From Streptomyces cacaoi (GTDB lineage Bacteria > Actinomycetota > Actinomycetes > Streptomycetales > Streptomycetaceae): a stretch of DNA of 64,000 bases. The stretch's first letter is position 1; every line of letters starts with the position of its first letter. The translations under genes were made by a program, and so were the position numbers. Positions 11,106 through 19,961 of this stretch are shown in pieces. The notes beneath the pieces are model-generated. The model was not told the DNA's origin. It searched no databases and worked only from the letters and a program-made list of their open reading frames with translations. The stretch is from the NCBI RefSeq assembly GCF_006539165.1, contig NZ_BJMM01000003.1, forward strand, positions 186,001-250,000, written 5' to 3'.

Positions 11106-11573
11106 AAGGTAAGCCCACAATCGGCATCGAGACCAGAGAGGTACTGGGGAACGCCCGTCCCACCCGCGTCCCTGCAGACGGGAGCCGGTTTTCCCCGGTT
11201 GTGCAGCACGTGCCGGGAGGTGCACGCCGGGGAGTGCGAACCGGACGAACACCCCCGTGTCGACCGGAGCCGTCCCCCGACCGGGCACGCGAGCGTGGCT
11301 GGTTCCCGCCTGTCCCGGTTGCGGGCGCGCGAGAGGGAAGCTGACAGAAGCATAAGCCCACAGATGGGGCAGGAGAACGCCCCTGCTGCGTCCAGGTGTT
11401 CGGGACATGTGACGGAGCGTCCGCGACCGTTCGCTCCGGTCCGTCCGGCCCCCGCAACCGCCCGTTCCGCGGCACCGTCCCCGGACGGCGTGGGAGTGCG
11501 CGCCCCCGTGCAATAGGTTGGAGACGGCTGTTTGCTTGCCCGCAGTACGGAACCGAGCCCGAGGGGGAGAGGC
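11106..11573. other. Divergent promoter region, no gene seen
   Basis: 468 bp between the divergent Pro/Gln-rich and TerD-type genes. No convincing reading frame or RNA was found; it presumably holds both promoters. Confidence 0.5.
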
Positions 11574-13004
11574 ATGACGATGCGCAAGGGGGCCAACGTC
11601 CCGGTGGCTGCGGCGAACGTCCGCATCGAGATCGGATGGCGCACGGGCGCCGGCGTACCCGACGTCGACGCCTCGGCCCTGCTGCTCACCGAGCGCGGAA
11701 GAGTGCGCTCGGACGCCGACTTCGTCTTCTACAACCAGCCCCGGCACCCGTCGCAGACCGTGCGGCACGAGGGCCACCGGCAGGGCGGACCGGCCGGCGG
11801 CGCCCACGTCGACGCGCTCACCGTCGAACTGACCGGCGTCGAGCCGGAGATCGACCGCATCGTCGTCGCGGCCTCCGCCGACGGCGGCACCTTCGGCCAG
11901 GTGCCCGGCCTCTACATCAGCGTCACCGACGCGGGCCCCGGCGGCGGTCAGGGCACCGCCGGCACCGAGATCGCCCGCTTCGAACCGGCCGACGCCGGGC
12001 CGGAGACCGCTTTCCTGCTCGGCGAGCTGTACCGGCGCCAGGGCGCCTGGAAGTTCCGCGCCGTCGGCCAGGGCTACGACACCGGACTGGCCGGACTGGC
12101 CACCGACTTCGGCATCAGCGTCGACGAACCCGCAGCCGACGCCGGCCCCTCGGCGGCCGCCGCGCCACCCGCACCCGGCGGCCCCGCCGGCCCCGGCGCA
12201 CCGCCCCCGCCCGACATGCCGGCCGCGCCCACGCTCCCCGACGCGCCCACCCTGCCGGGCCCGCCCACCCTTCCGGGACCGCCCGGCACCGACCCGGCAC
12301 CGCCGCCGGGACCCACCCCGCCGCCCACCCCGTCCCCGGCGGCGCCGCAGTCGTCCGGGCCCGTACGGCTCAGCAAGGTGACGCTCACCAAGGAGTCGCC
12401 GTCCGTCTCCCTGACCAAGCAGGGCGGCACCTCCGGCGCCATGCGCGTCAACCTCAACTGGACGACGCAGATCGACCAGCCCAAGGGCCTGCTCGGCAAG
12501 TTCAGCCGCGCCATGGGCGCACTGACCGGCCCCGACCTCGACCTGTGCGCGCTCTACGAACTCTCCGACGGACGCAAGGGCGTCGTGCAGGCACTCGGCA
12601 ACTCCTTCGGCTCGCTGCACCAGCCGCCCTGGATCCACCTCGACGGCGACGACCGCACCGGCGCCGTCGAGACCGGCGAGAACCTCACCATCAACCTGGA
12701 CCACACGGCACAGCTGCGGCGCATCCTCATCTTCGTCACCATCTACGAGGGCGCCCGCAGCTTCGCCGGGCTGCACGCCACCGTCACGCTGCGCCCCCAG
12801 CACGGCGCCCCCGTCGACTTCTCCCTCGACGAGTGCACGGTGCCCTCGACGGTCTGCGCCCTCGCGCTCATCACCAACGACAACGGCGAACTGATGGTCC
12901 GCCGCGAGGCCCGTTACCTCGTGCCGAAGCAGGGCGTCAGCCCCCAGCGCACCGTCGACCAGGAGTACGGCTGGGGCATGCAGTGGACGCCCGGCCGCAA
13001 GTGA
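11574..13004 (+). CDS. Two-domain TerD family protein (tellurium/stress resistance)
   Basis: 476 aa from ATG 11574 behind a GGGGGAGAGG ribosome site. Two TerD-like calcium-binding beta-sandwich domains are joined by a Pro-rich linker (about residues 185-265, with repeated PTLPGPP). The N-terminal domain shows [27 protein letters not shown] and [22 protein letters not shown]. The C-terminal domain shows [27 protein letters not shown] and NLTINLD. This two-domain layout resembles TerA-type proteins. The acidic positions used for calcium in TerD appear kept in the C-terminal copy (DLDLC). Ter proteins act in membrane-associated stress complexes; no other ter gene lies nearby. Confidence 0.88.
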   Translation: MTMRKGANVPVAAANVRIEIGWRTGAGVPDVDASALLLTERGRVRSDADFVFYNQPRHPSQTVRHEGHRQGGPAGGAHVDALTVELTGVEPEIDRIVVAASADGGTFGQVPGLYISVTDAGPGGGQGTAGTEIARFEPADAGPETAFLLGELYRRQGAWKFRAVGQGYDTGLAGLATDFGISVDEPAADAGPSAAAAPPAPGGPAGPGAPPPPDMPAAPTLPDAPTLPGPPTLPGPPGTDPAPPPGPTPPPTPSPAAPQSSGPVRLSKVTLTKESPSVSLTKQGGTSGAMRVNLNWTTQIDQPKGLLGKFSRAMGALTGPDLDLCALYELSDGRKGVVQALGNSFGSLHQPPWIHLDGDDRTGAVETGENLTINLDHTAQLRRILIFVTIYEGARSFAGLHATVTLRPQHGAPVDFSLDECTVPSTVCALALITNDNGELMVRREARYLVPKQGVSPQRTVDQEYGWGMQWTPGRK

Positions 13005-13040
13005 CCGCCGGGCCGGGGCGGGCCGCGGGAGCCGGGCGGA

Positions 13041-14195
13041 TCACCCGTAGGTCCGCCCCTTCCAGGCCGCGCCCCGGCCCCGGTGGTGCTGAACGGCCGA
13101 GTCCACCGTCATCGCCGTGTACAGCGCGGCCGTGACCGGCAACAGCGGCGCCAGCCACAGCGGCTGCCGGTAGTAGCGCAGCATCGGCAGATAGCTCAGC
13201 GTCATCACCAGCCAGGCGGCGCCGCCCACCGGCGAGCCCGCGCACGCCCACACCGGCGGCACCAGATACACCAGCGCGAGCCCGACGACGGTGCCGGCCA
13301 GCAGCAGCGGATTGTTGCGCAGCTGTGCGTAGGCGCTGCGCGAGACCATCCGCCACAGGGGACGCAGCCCGGTGTAGGGCCGCACACTGGTGACCCCCTC
13401 GGCCAGGCCCAGCCAGATCCGGCCGCCCGAACGCTGCACGGCCCGGCCCAGGTTCACATCGTCGATCACCGCGTCCTTGATGCTCTCCGGCAGCCGCGCC
13501 CGTACGGCCGCCTCCGTACGCACCAGCGCACAGCCGCCGGCCGCCGCCGCGGTGCGCGCCCCCGGCCTGTTGACGCGGCGGAACGGATACAGCTTCGCGA
13601 AGAAGTAGACGAAGGCGGGGACGATCAGCCGCTCCCAGGCGGTGACCACCCGCAGCCGCGCCATCTGCGAGACCAGGTCGAGCCCCCCGGCCTCCGCCCC
13701 GGCCACCAGCGCACGCAGTGTGCCGGGGGAGTGCGCGATGTCGGCGTCCGTCAGCAGCAGGAAGTCCGGCCCGCCGCCCTCGGCGCGGGCACGGGCGATA
13801 CCGCACCGGACCGCCCACAGCTTCCCCGTCCAGCCCGGTTCGGGCGGCCCCGGGTCCAGCACCGTCAGCCGCGGCCCGCTCCCGGAGGCGGCGGCCAGCT
13901 CGCGGGCCAGCGCCCCGGTGCCGTCCGTCGACCCGTCGTCCACCAGCACGATCTCCAGCCGCCCCGGGTACTCCTGGCCCAGCAGCGAGGGCAGGCTGAC
14001 CGGCAGCACCTCCGCCTCGTCCCGCGCCGGCACCACCGCCGTGACCGAGGGCCACCGTGCGGGCTCCCCGCCGGCGCCCGGCGGCAGCCGCACATCGGTA
14101 CGCCAGAAGAAGCCGTGACACAGCAGCAGCCACAGCCAGGCGGCGAGCGAGACGAGGGGAACGACCTGGACCGGCGAGGAGATCAGCGCGTTCAT
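13041..14195 (-). CDS. HpnB-like family 2 glycosyltransferase
   Basis: 384 aa from ATG 14195. A membrane helix opens the protein (VVPLVSLAAWLWLLLCHGFFW), then a GT-A domain with VPARDEAEVLP, VDDGSTDGT and the DAD metal site in LLLTDADIAH. Hydrophobic helices near residues 295-365 anchor the C-terminus. Length and topology match the hopene-associated glycosyltransferase HpnB, common in Streptomyces. HpnB-like genes often sit with hopanoid genes; none are adjacent here, so the acceptor is uncertain. It converges on the TerD-type gene and is divergent from the racemase-like gene. Confidence 0.82.
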   Translation of the reverse strand: MNALISSPVQVVPLVSLAAWLWLLLCHGFFWRTDVRLPPGAGGEPARWPSVTAVVPARDEAEVLPVSLPSLLGQEYPGRLEIVLVDDGSTDGTGALARELAAASGSGPRLTVLDPGPPEPGWTGKLWAVRCGIARARAEGGGPDFLLLTDADIAHSPGTLRALVAGAEAGGLDLVSQMARLRVVTAWERLIVPAFVYFFAKLYPFRRVNRPGARTAAAAGGCALVRTEAAVRARLPESIKDAVIDDVNLGRAVQRSGGRIWLGLAEGVTSVRPYTGLRPLWRMVSRSAYAQLRNNPLLLAGTVVGLALVYLVPPVWACAGSPVGGAAWLVMTLSYLPMLRYYRQPLWLAPLLPVTAALYTAMTVDSAVQHHRGRGAAWKGRTYG

Positions 14196-14297
14196 CGGCG
14201 GCAGTCTGCCGCACGGCGCCGTACCGGGGCAGCGATCGGGCCGGGGCGGTCCGTGCGGACACCGGCCCGTATGCCCGATCGATTACAGTTGCTCTCC

Positions 14298-15101
14298 GTG
14301 AAGATCGCGCTGATGGACTCCGGAATCGGCCTGCTCGCGGCGGCCGCGGCGGTGCGCCGCGCACGGCCCGACGCCGACCTCGTGCTCTCCTCCGACCCCG
14401 ACGGCCTGCCCTGGGGCCCGCGCACCGCGGACGACATCACCGCCCGCGCACTGGACTGCGCCCGCGCCGCCGCCGCGCACGGCCCCGACGCGCTCCTCGT
14501 CGCCTGCAACACCGCTTCCGTGCACGCGCTGCCCGCGCTGCGCGCCGAACTGGAGCCCGCACTGCCCGTGGTCGGCACCGTGCCCGCCGTCAAACCGGCC
14601 GCGGCTGCCGCCGCCGAGCACGGCGGGCCCGTCGCGATCTGGGCCACGCCCGCCACCACCGGCAGCCCCTACCAGCGGCGCCTCATCGAGCAGTTCGGCA
14701 ACGGCGCGGACATCACCGGTGTGCCCTGCCACGGCCTCGCCGACGCCATCGAGAGCGGCGACGAGGACCTCATCGACGCGGCCGTCGAACAGGCCGCCGC
14801 CCGCACTCCCGACGGCGTCGCCGCCGTCGTCCTCGGCTGCACCCACTACGAACTCGTCGGCACCCGCATCCGCGAGGCACTGCGCGGCGACCGCCCCGCC
14901 GGGCCGGTGCTGCACGGCTCCGCCCAGGCCGTCTGCGCCCAGGCGCTGCGCCGCGCGGGCTCCGCGCCCCGGCCGCAGGCCGCGCCCGTCGGCGGGCTGA
15001 CCGTCCTGCACAGCGGACGGCACGCGCCCGGGCTGCCGCCCGCCGCGCTCACCTACGCCGAGGGCCGCCTGCTGGCCGCCCCCAGCCCGGCGGCGCACTG
15101 A
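14298..15101 (+). CDS. Glutamate racemase-like (Asp/Glu racemase superfamily) protein
   Basis: 267 aa from GTG 14298, where the family sequence begins (KIALMDSGIGLL); an ATG at 14271 would add nine unrelated residues. The two cysteines of the superfamily are present: VACNTASVHALP near residue 72 and LGCTHYEL near residue 180. The first Asp lies in MDSGIG. The fold catalyses proton exchange at the alpha carbon. True MurI proteins are essential for D-glutamate, but this copy lies outside any cell-wall operon and could be a second racemase or a hydantoin/aspartate-type relative. Confidence 0.82.
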   Translation: MKIALMDSGIGLLAAAAAVRRARPDADLVLSSDPDGLPWGPRTADDITARALDCARAAAAHGPDALLVACNTASVHALPALRAELEPALPVVGTVPAVKPAAAAAAEHGGPVAIWATPATTGSPYQRRLIEQFGNGADITGVPCHGLADAIESGDEDLIDAAVEQAAARTPDGVAAVVLGCTHYELVGTRIREALRGDRPAGPVLHGSAQAVCAQALRRAGSAPRPQAAPVGGLTVLHSGRHAPGLPPAALTYAEGRLLAAPSPAAH

Positions 15102-15238
15102 CCGCACCCGCCCGCCGGGGCCTCGCGACGGGCCCGTCCGGCGGCAGTCGTCCACCCTCCGTACGTAGACGATCCGGTTCCGCTGTCCATCCCGGAGACG
15201 GGCTGCCCCGTCCGCCCGCCCGGGGTACTCTTCGGGAC

Positions 15239-15817
15239 ATGAGGGACTATCCCCGCGACGGCGCTCCGCTCGCCGAGGGCGAGGGGGCTCCCGCCGCCGA
15301 ATCCGCTCCCCGCGGCCGCACCGAGGTCTGGAAGGGGCGCGCCACCGGCAGAGTCCAGTGGCTGCTCGCGGCGCTCGGCGCCGGCTGTCTGGCGCTGGGC
15401 ATCGACCTCGCCGTGGACGCGGCGTGGTCCGCCACGGTGGCACCGCTCGTCATGGCCGTCGTCGGCTGTCTCGGCGCGGGGCTGCTCATCCTCTTCGGCA
15501 CCCTGGCCTTCGTGCACGTCGAGGTGAAGCTCCACCGGGACACCCTGGAGATCCGCTGCGGCCACGCCGGTCTGCCCCGGCGCCGCATCCCCCTGCGGGA
15601 CGTCGTCGCCGCCGATCACGCACCCAGCGTGACGCCCTGCCACTGGGGCGGCTGGGGCTACCGCTGGCGGCCGGAGAAGGGCACCGCCGTCATCGTGCGC
15701 CGCGGCGAGGGCCTCGTGCTGCGCCTCGGCGACGGCCGGGTCTTCACCGTCACCGTCGACGACGCCGAGACAGCGGTGCGGCACATCCGCTCCCGCCTCG
15801 CCGCCGTCCGCGGCTGA
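15239..15817 (+). CDS. Small membrane protein of unknown function
   Basis: 192 aa from ATG 15239. A charged N-terminal tail is followed by two membrane helices (about residues 40-58 and 63-87). A soluble C-terminal domain follows that reads like a PH-type beta fold: VKLHRDTLEIRCG, RIPLRDVVAADH, WGYRWRPEKGTAVIVRRG and LRLGDGRVFTVTVDD. It resembles common actinobacterial PH-domain-like membrane proteins without known role. It converges on the histidine kinase gene. Confidence 0.8.
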   Translation: MRDYPRDGAPLAEGEGAPAAESAPRGRTEVWKGRATGRVQWLLAALGAGCLALGIDLAVDAAWSATVAPLVMAVVGCLGAGLLILFGTLAFVHVEVKLHRDTLEIRCGHAGLPRRRIPLRDVVAADHAPSVTPCHWGGWGYRWRPEKGTAVIVRRGEGLVLRLGDGRVFTVTVDDAETAVRHIRSRLAAVRG

Positions 15818-15833
15818 CACTCCGCGTCTCCCC

Positions 15834-15858
15834 GCGCCCCGGCGACAGCCCGGGGCGC
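15834..15858. terminator. Hairpin between convergent membrane protein and kinase genes
   Basis: 9-bp perfect arms (GCGCCCCGG at 15834-15842 and its complement at 15850-15858) with a 7-nt loop sit 17 bp after the stop of the rightward gene and just past the end of the leftward kinase. Confidence 0.6.
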
Positions 15859-15873
15859 CGGGCCCCGGCGGCG

Positions 15874-17037
15874 CTAGGCGCACGGCAGCAGCGCCTCCAG
15901 TTCCGTGGGGCCGCCCGGCGGGCTGGACAGCCGGACGGCGCCGTCCAGCGCCGCCACCCTGCGCCGCACGCCGAGCAGGCCCGTGCCGCGCGACTCGTCC
16001 GCACCGCCCGCCCCGTCGTCCCGTATCCGGACCCGCACCTGCCCCTCCGTGCGCACCAGCTCCACCACCGCACGCGCGGCGCCGCTGTGCTTCGCCGCGT
16101 TCGTCAGCGCCTCGGCGACGACGAAGTACGCCGCCGCCTCGACCGGGGCCGGCGCCCGGCTGCGGTCCTCGGCGCCGTCCGCGAGCCCCTCGACGGTCAC
16201 CCGCACCTCCAGGCCGCTGTCCGCCGCCAACGCCCGTACCGCACCGGCCAGACCGCGGTCGGAGAGCACCGGGGGATGGATGCCGCGGACCACGTGCCGC
16301 AGCTCCGTGAGCGCCTCCTCGGCCTGTCGGCGCGCCTCGTCCAGCAGCGGGCGCACATTCCCCTGATCGCGGTCGTAGGCCCGCAGCGCCAGGCCGAGCC
16401 GCATCGACAGCGCGACGAGCCGCGCCTGTGTCCCGTCGTGCAGATCCCGTTCGATGCGCCGCAGTTCGTCACCGTGCGCCGCCACGGCCCCGGCCCTGGT
16501 GGCGGACAGCTGGGCCACCCGGTCCGCCAGCCGGGCGCTGGGGGAGGGCCGCAGCAGCGCGTGCGAGAACGACGCCTCCAGGGACGCCAGCGCGACGATC
16601 AGCGGCAGCACGGCCGGGCGGCGGCCCAGCAGCCCGAGCGCCCCGTCCACGAGGAGGGCGAGCGGCCACAGCACCAGCGCGAGATAGCACAGCAGCAGCC
16701 CGTAGAGCAGCTGAGCGCACAGCCAGCCCAGTTCGCGGTAGGTGCCCGGGTCGGTCGCGACCGTGCGGACCCGCTCGGCCAACCGGCCCCGGTCGAGCGG
16801 CAGATGGGCCGCCTCGACGGTCACGCCCGTCCACGCGCCGGTCCTGCGCCGCTCGAACCCGGCGAGCAGGTGCAGCAGACGGACGGCCTCCGGCAGCATC
16901 CCCGCGCCGACCACCACGACGGTCGCCGCGACGGCGAACAGCATCAGCCCGATGGTCACGTAGCACACGAGACCGAGCGCAGCCCCGGTCAGCAGATGGA
17001 GCGTGGCGAGGCCCGCTTTCCGGAGTGCCTGGCGCAT
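15874..17037 (-). CDS. Orphan sensor histidine kinase, HisKA_3 (NarL-type) family
   Basis: 387 aa from ATG 17037. The N-terminal half has membrane helices near residues 10-50 and 103-160. A HisKA_3 dimerisation box follows: RRIERDLHDGTQARLVAL, with the phosphoacceptor at H200. The HATPase_c domain has AEALTNAAKHS, IRDDGAGG and GTGLLGVRRRVAALDG. Its partner should be a LuxR/NarL-type response regulator, but none is adjacent on either side, so it is an orphan. Signal and targets cannot be read. Confidence 0.92.
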   Translation of the reverse strand: MRQALRKAGLATLHLLTGAALGLVCYVTIGLMLFAVAATVVVVGAGMLPEAVRLLHLLAGFERRRTGAWTGVTVEAAHLPLDRGRLAERVRTVATDPGTYRELGWLCAQLLYGLLLCYLALVLWPLALLVDGALGLLGRRPAVLPLIVALASLEASFSHALLRPSPSARLADRVAQLSATRAGAVAAHGDELRRIERDLHDGTQARLVALSMRLGLALRAYDRDQGNVRPLLDEARRQAEEALTELRHVVRGIHPPVLSDRGLAGAVRALAADSGLEVRVTVEGLADGAEDRSRAPAPVEAAAYFVVAEALTNAAKHSGAARAVVELVRTEGQVRVRIRDDGAGGADESRGTGLLGVRRRVAALDGAVRLSSPPGGPTELEALLPCA

Positions 17038-17207
17038 GGCGGGCAGCCTAGGCGAGCGGGCCGGTGCCGGTCGGTGTAGCCAGCTTCACCTTTTCGCTGC
17101 CGGTGAGCACGCGCCGCACCGGCCTCGCGCCGACCGTCTCCGCCCGGCCCCCGGCCCCCGGCCGGCGGTGCGGGGCCCTGCCGGCGCGTGCCACGTAGGG
17201 TCGATGC

Positions 17208-17708
17208 ATGGCTACACCCGACTTCATCCGCGACCTACGGGCCACCGCGGGACACCAGTTGCTGTTCCTCCCCGGCGTCAGCGCGGTCGTCTTCGACGAC
17301 CAGCGCCGAGTGCTCCTCGGCAGACGTGCCGACAACGGCGCGTGGTCGGTGATCGGCGGCATTCCCGAGCCGGGGGAGCAGCCCGCCGACTGCGCCGTGC
17401 GGGAGGTCTTCGAGGAGACCCATGTGCGGTGCACCCCCGAGCGGGTCGTGCTGGTGCACACCCGGGAGAAGCCGGTCGTCTACCCGAACGGCGACATCTG
17501 CCAGTACATGGACATCACCTTCCGCTGCCGGGCGACGGCCCTCGCCGCGGCCGAGGCCCGGGTCAACGACGACGAGTCCCTCGACGTCGGCTGGTTCGGC
17601 CTCGACGAACTGCCGGACCTGAAGCGGTTCGCCCGCTTCCGGATCGAGCAGGCCGCCGAGACGGAGGGCCCCGCCTGGTTCGGCACAGCGGAAACGGCCC
17701 CGGCCTGA
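17208..17708 (+). CDS. NUDIX hydrolase
   Basis: 166 aa from ATG 17208. The NUDIX box is intact at residues 51-73: GIPEPGE, then REVFEETHV, giving the G-x5-E-x7-REUxEExGU pattern that binds divalent metal. The opening (LLFLPGVSAVVFDDQRRVLLGRR) and WSVIGG are typical of the MutT-like/ADP-ribose pyrophosphatase-like streptomycete group. It should hydrolyse a nucleoside-diphosphate-linked substrate in the cytosol; which one is not visible. It is convergent with the oxidoreductase gene, 187 bp away. Confidence 0.92.
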   Translation: MATPDFIRDLRATAGHQLLFLPGVSAVVFDDQRRVLLGRRADNGAWSVIGGIPEPGEQPADCAVREVFEETHVRCTPERVVLVHTREKPVVYPNGDICQYMDITFRCRATALAAAEARVNDDESLDVGWFGLDELPDLKRFARFRIEQAAETEGPAWFGTAETAPA

Positions 17709-17895
17709 CGGCCCGGCTTGACGGCTTCGGCCCGACGGAGCCGGCCCGACGGACCCAGAGGGCCCGGGCCCGGGAGGGACCGGCCGCGTCCCGACCGCCA
17801 CGGCTCGACGGCGGTCCCCCCTCCGGGCCGCACCGCTCGTCCACGCCGGGCCGTGCCGGGCCGCGCGGCAACACCGTTGCGGCCCGGGCGGCCGG

Positions 17896-18939
17896 TCACA
17901 GTCCGTGGCGGCTGTCAGCGGTGACCGCGGCGGAGACGCGGGCCTCGGCCCGCGGTGAGAACGGATGGGCGGCGACGGCCCGGCGGGTCTCCTCGTCGAT
18001 CAGGTCGGCGTTGATCTGCACTGCTGCGCCGGTGCCGGCCGCGGCCGCCGCGCCCACCTGCGCGATCGGGTCGGTGACATTGCCCGCGACCCACACCCCG
18101 GGCACCTCGGTACGCCCGCCCGGCCCGGACGGGACGTACTCGCCGACGCCCGCCGGATGCTCCTGCGTCTTCAGCCCCAGCTCCGCCAGGAAACCGGCGC
18201 GCGCCACCATCCGGGACGCCACCGCCAGTGCCTCCCGGCCGACCACCCGGCCGTCCCGGAGGCGCACTCCCGCCAGTCGGTCGTCCACGGTCTCCAGCGC
18301 GGCCACCTCACCGGTCACCACGCGGATCCCGCGCGCGGCCAGATGGTCGGCCTCCTCGCCCTCCGGGGCCGGGCCCGTGTGCGAGAAGAGCACGACGTCC
18401 CTGCTCAACTGCCGGAACAGCTGGGCCTGGTGCAGAGCCATCGGCCCGGTCGCCAGCACACCGATGGCCTGGTCCCGTACCTCCCAGCCGTGGCAGTACG
18501 GGCAGTGCAGGACGTCCCGGCCCCAGCGCTCGCGCAGCCCGGGAACGTCCGGCAGCTCGTCGGTCAGTCCGCTCGCGACCAGCAGCCGGCGCGCCCGGAC
18601 GCTCCGGCCGTCGGCGAGGGCGACGGTGAACCCGGGCCCCGAGCCGGCCCCGGCCCCCGGCTCCGGCTCGCTCCGTGCGACGGCGCCGACCTCGCCGGAC
18701 ACCACATGGCCGCCGTAGCGGCGGACCTCCGCCCGGCCGCGCTCCAGAAGTTCGGCGGGGCTGGTCCCGTCCAGCGCGAACAGCGCGTGCACGGCTGCCG
18801 CCGGGGCGTTGCGCGGGGCCCCGGCGTCGATCACCGCCACCGTCCGCCGTGCCCGGGCGAGTGTCAGTGCGCCGCTCAGCCCGGCGGCGCCCCCGCCGAT
18901 CACCACGGCGTCGTATGCCCTGCTCAACTCGTCGGTCAT
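17896..18939 (-). CDS. Thioredoxin-reductase-like FAD/NAD(P) oxidoreductase
   Basis: 347 aa from ATG 18939; a GGAGGT ribosome site 7 bp upstream favours this over the GTG at 18948. FAD-binding GGGAAGLSGALTLARA opens the protein. The redox motif CPYC (C146, C149) lies in CPYCHGWEVRD, followed by the NAD(P) domain, then GVWVAGNVTDP and a C-terminal FAD contact. The CPYCHG form belongs to standalone reductases in actinomycetes rather than to TrxB proper. It is divergent from an XRE-cupin regulator; such pairs are common and the regulator probably controls it. Confidence 0.9.
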   Translation of the reverse strand: MTDELSRAYDAVVIGGGAAGLSGALTLARARRTVAVIDAGAPRNAPAAAVHALFALDGTSPAELLERGRAEVRRYGGHVVSGEVGAVARSEPEPGAGAGSGPGFTVALADGRSVRARRLLVASGLTDELPDVPGLRERWGRDVLHCPYCHGWEVRDQAIGVLATGPMALHQAQLFRQLSRDVVLFSHTGPAPEGEEADHLAARGIRVVTGEVAALETVDDRLAGVRLRDGRVVGREALAVASRMVARAGFLAELGLKTQEHPAGVGEYVPSGPGGRTEVPGVWVAGNVTDPIAQVGAAAAAGTGAAVQINADLIDEETRRAVAAHPFSPRAEARVSAAVTADSRHGL

Positions 18940-18984
18940 CTCGACCACCTCCGCGCACCACCGTGCGCGCCGATTCCCCGGGCG

Positions 18985-18998
18985 GCAAAGTTCCTTGC
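18985..18998. promoter_or_regulatory. Candidate XRE-cupin operator
   Basis: Near-palindrome GCAAAGTTCCTTGC, with a second TTGC/GCAA pair just downstream (18995-19009), lies between the divergent reductase and XRE-cupin genes, 22 bp before the regulator's ATG. Position and symmetry suit autoregulation. Confidence 0.45.
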
Positions 18999-19019
18999 TG
19001 TCGTGGCAAACTGGCGGGC

Positions 19020-19628
19020 ATGGACGACGATCTGGACCAGGCGCTGGACGCGGTCGGCCCCCGGCTGCGCACGCTGCGCAAGCAGCGCGAGACCACGCTG
19101 GCCCGTCTCTCGGAGGCGACCGGCATCTCCGTCAGCACCCTGTCCCGGCTGGAGTCCGGCAGCCGCCGGCCGACGCTGGAACTGTTGCTTCCGCTGGCCA
19201 AGGCCCATGGCGTCACGCTCGACGAACTCGTCGACGCCCCGCCCACCGGGGATCCGCGTATCCATCTGCGTCCCGTCACCCGGCACGGGATGACGATGCT
19301 GCCGCTGACTCGCCGCGCCGGTGGCATCCAGGCGTACAAGCTCGTGCTTGCCGGTGGCAGCCGTAAGGAGCCCGATCCGCAGACCCATGAGGGCTACGAG
19401 TGGCTCTACGTGCTCAACGGTCGGCTGCGGCTCGTCCTCGGTGAGCACGATCTGGTTCTCGCGCCCGGTGAGGCCGCCGAGTTCGACACCCGTGTACCGC
19501 ATTGGTTCGGTCCGGCCGACGCCCGGGCTGTGGAGTTCCTCAGCCTGTTCGGGCAGCAGGGCGAGCGCGCCCATCTGCGGGCCCGGCCGCGCGCGGCGGA
19601 CGCGCGGCCGAGGGCCGAGGAGGAGTGA
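19020..19628 (+). CDS. XRE family regulator with C-terminal cupin domain
   Basis: 202 aa from ATG 19020. The helix-turn-helix domain (residues ~13-68) includes LRKQRETTLARLSEATGIS and LSRLESGSRRPTLELL. The cupin sensor (residues ~105-180) includes THEGYEWLYVLNGRLRLVLG and FDTRVPHWFGP. In this family the cupin binds a small ligand or metal and adjusts DNA binding. Its 3' end, together with the neighbouring dhaM end, is duplicated at 25.25-25.61 kb, where only a headless copy survives. Confidence 0.92.
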   Translation: MDDDLDQALDAVGPRLRTLRKQRETTLARLSEATGISVSTLSRLESGSRRPTLELLLPLAKAHGVTLDELVDAPPTGDPRIHLRPVTRHGMTMLPLTRRAGGIQAYKLVLAGGSRKEPDPQTHEGYEWLYVLNGRLRLVLGEHDLVLAPGEAAEFDTRVPHWFGPADARAVEFLSLFGQQGERAHLRARPRAADARPRAEEE

Positions 19629-19727
19629 AGCGGGGCCGTGCCGGGCCGTGGGCCGGACGGTCCGGCCCCCGCCCCCGGGTGCGGTTTCACACCTTCCGGT
19701 AGCCGTATGCCTCCTCCGCCGCCGCGG
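19286..19727. repeat. Left copy of the regulator-dhaM junction repeat
   Basis: Covers the 3' part of the XRE-cupin gene, its stop, a diverged spacer and the last codons of dhaM. It is matched in direct orientation at 25252-25610. Over 19431-19628 versus 25301-25498 there are no gaps and I count 14 differences in 198 bp, about 93% identity. Confidence 0.85.
19687..19727 (-). pseudogene. dhaM 3'-end fragment
   Basis: On the minus strand this 41-bp piece encodes AAEEAYGYRKV and a stop, matching the last residues of intact dhaM (AAEEAYDYRKV at 25570-25610) with a single base difference. Upstream coding sequence is absent. It is a relic showing that dhaM once ended here, facing the regulator. Confidence 0.8.
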
Positions 19728-19961
19728 TCGGGGTCCGGGTCGACGACGGCGAATCCCTCGACGTGCCCGACCGTCACGCACACCCCGCGGCGAGCCGCTG
19801 CCTCATGGAGGCCGCCGGTGGCGCACGGGCTCTCATGGCCGTCTCCGGGCTCCGGCTCCAGCTCCAACTCCGGCTACGCCCAGGCATTTCCGGCTTGTTC
19901 GACTGCCGTTTCCCCTCCGTGCGGACTTCCGCACCGGAAGCGCTGATCGCATGGCAGCACC
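19728..19961. other. Left edge of the island, no gene seen
   Basis: 234 bp between the dhaM fragment and the acyltransferase. No convincing gene. About 45 bp around 19716-19762 resembles part of the NUDIX gene near 17545-17590 (roughly 84% by eye), possibly another relic. Confidence 0.35.
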
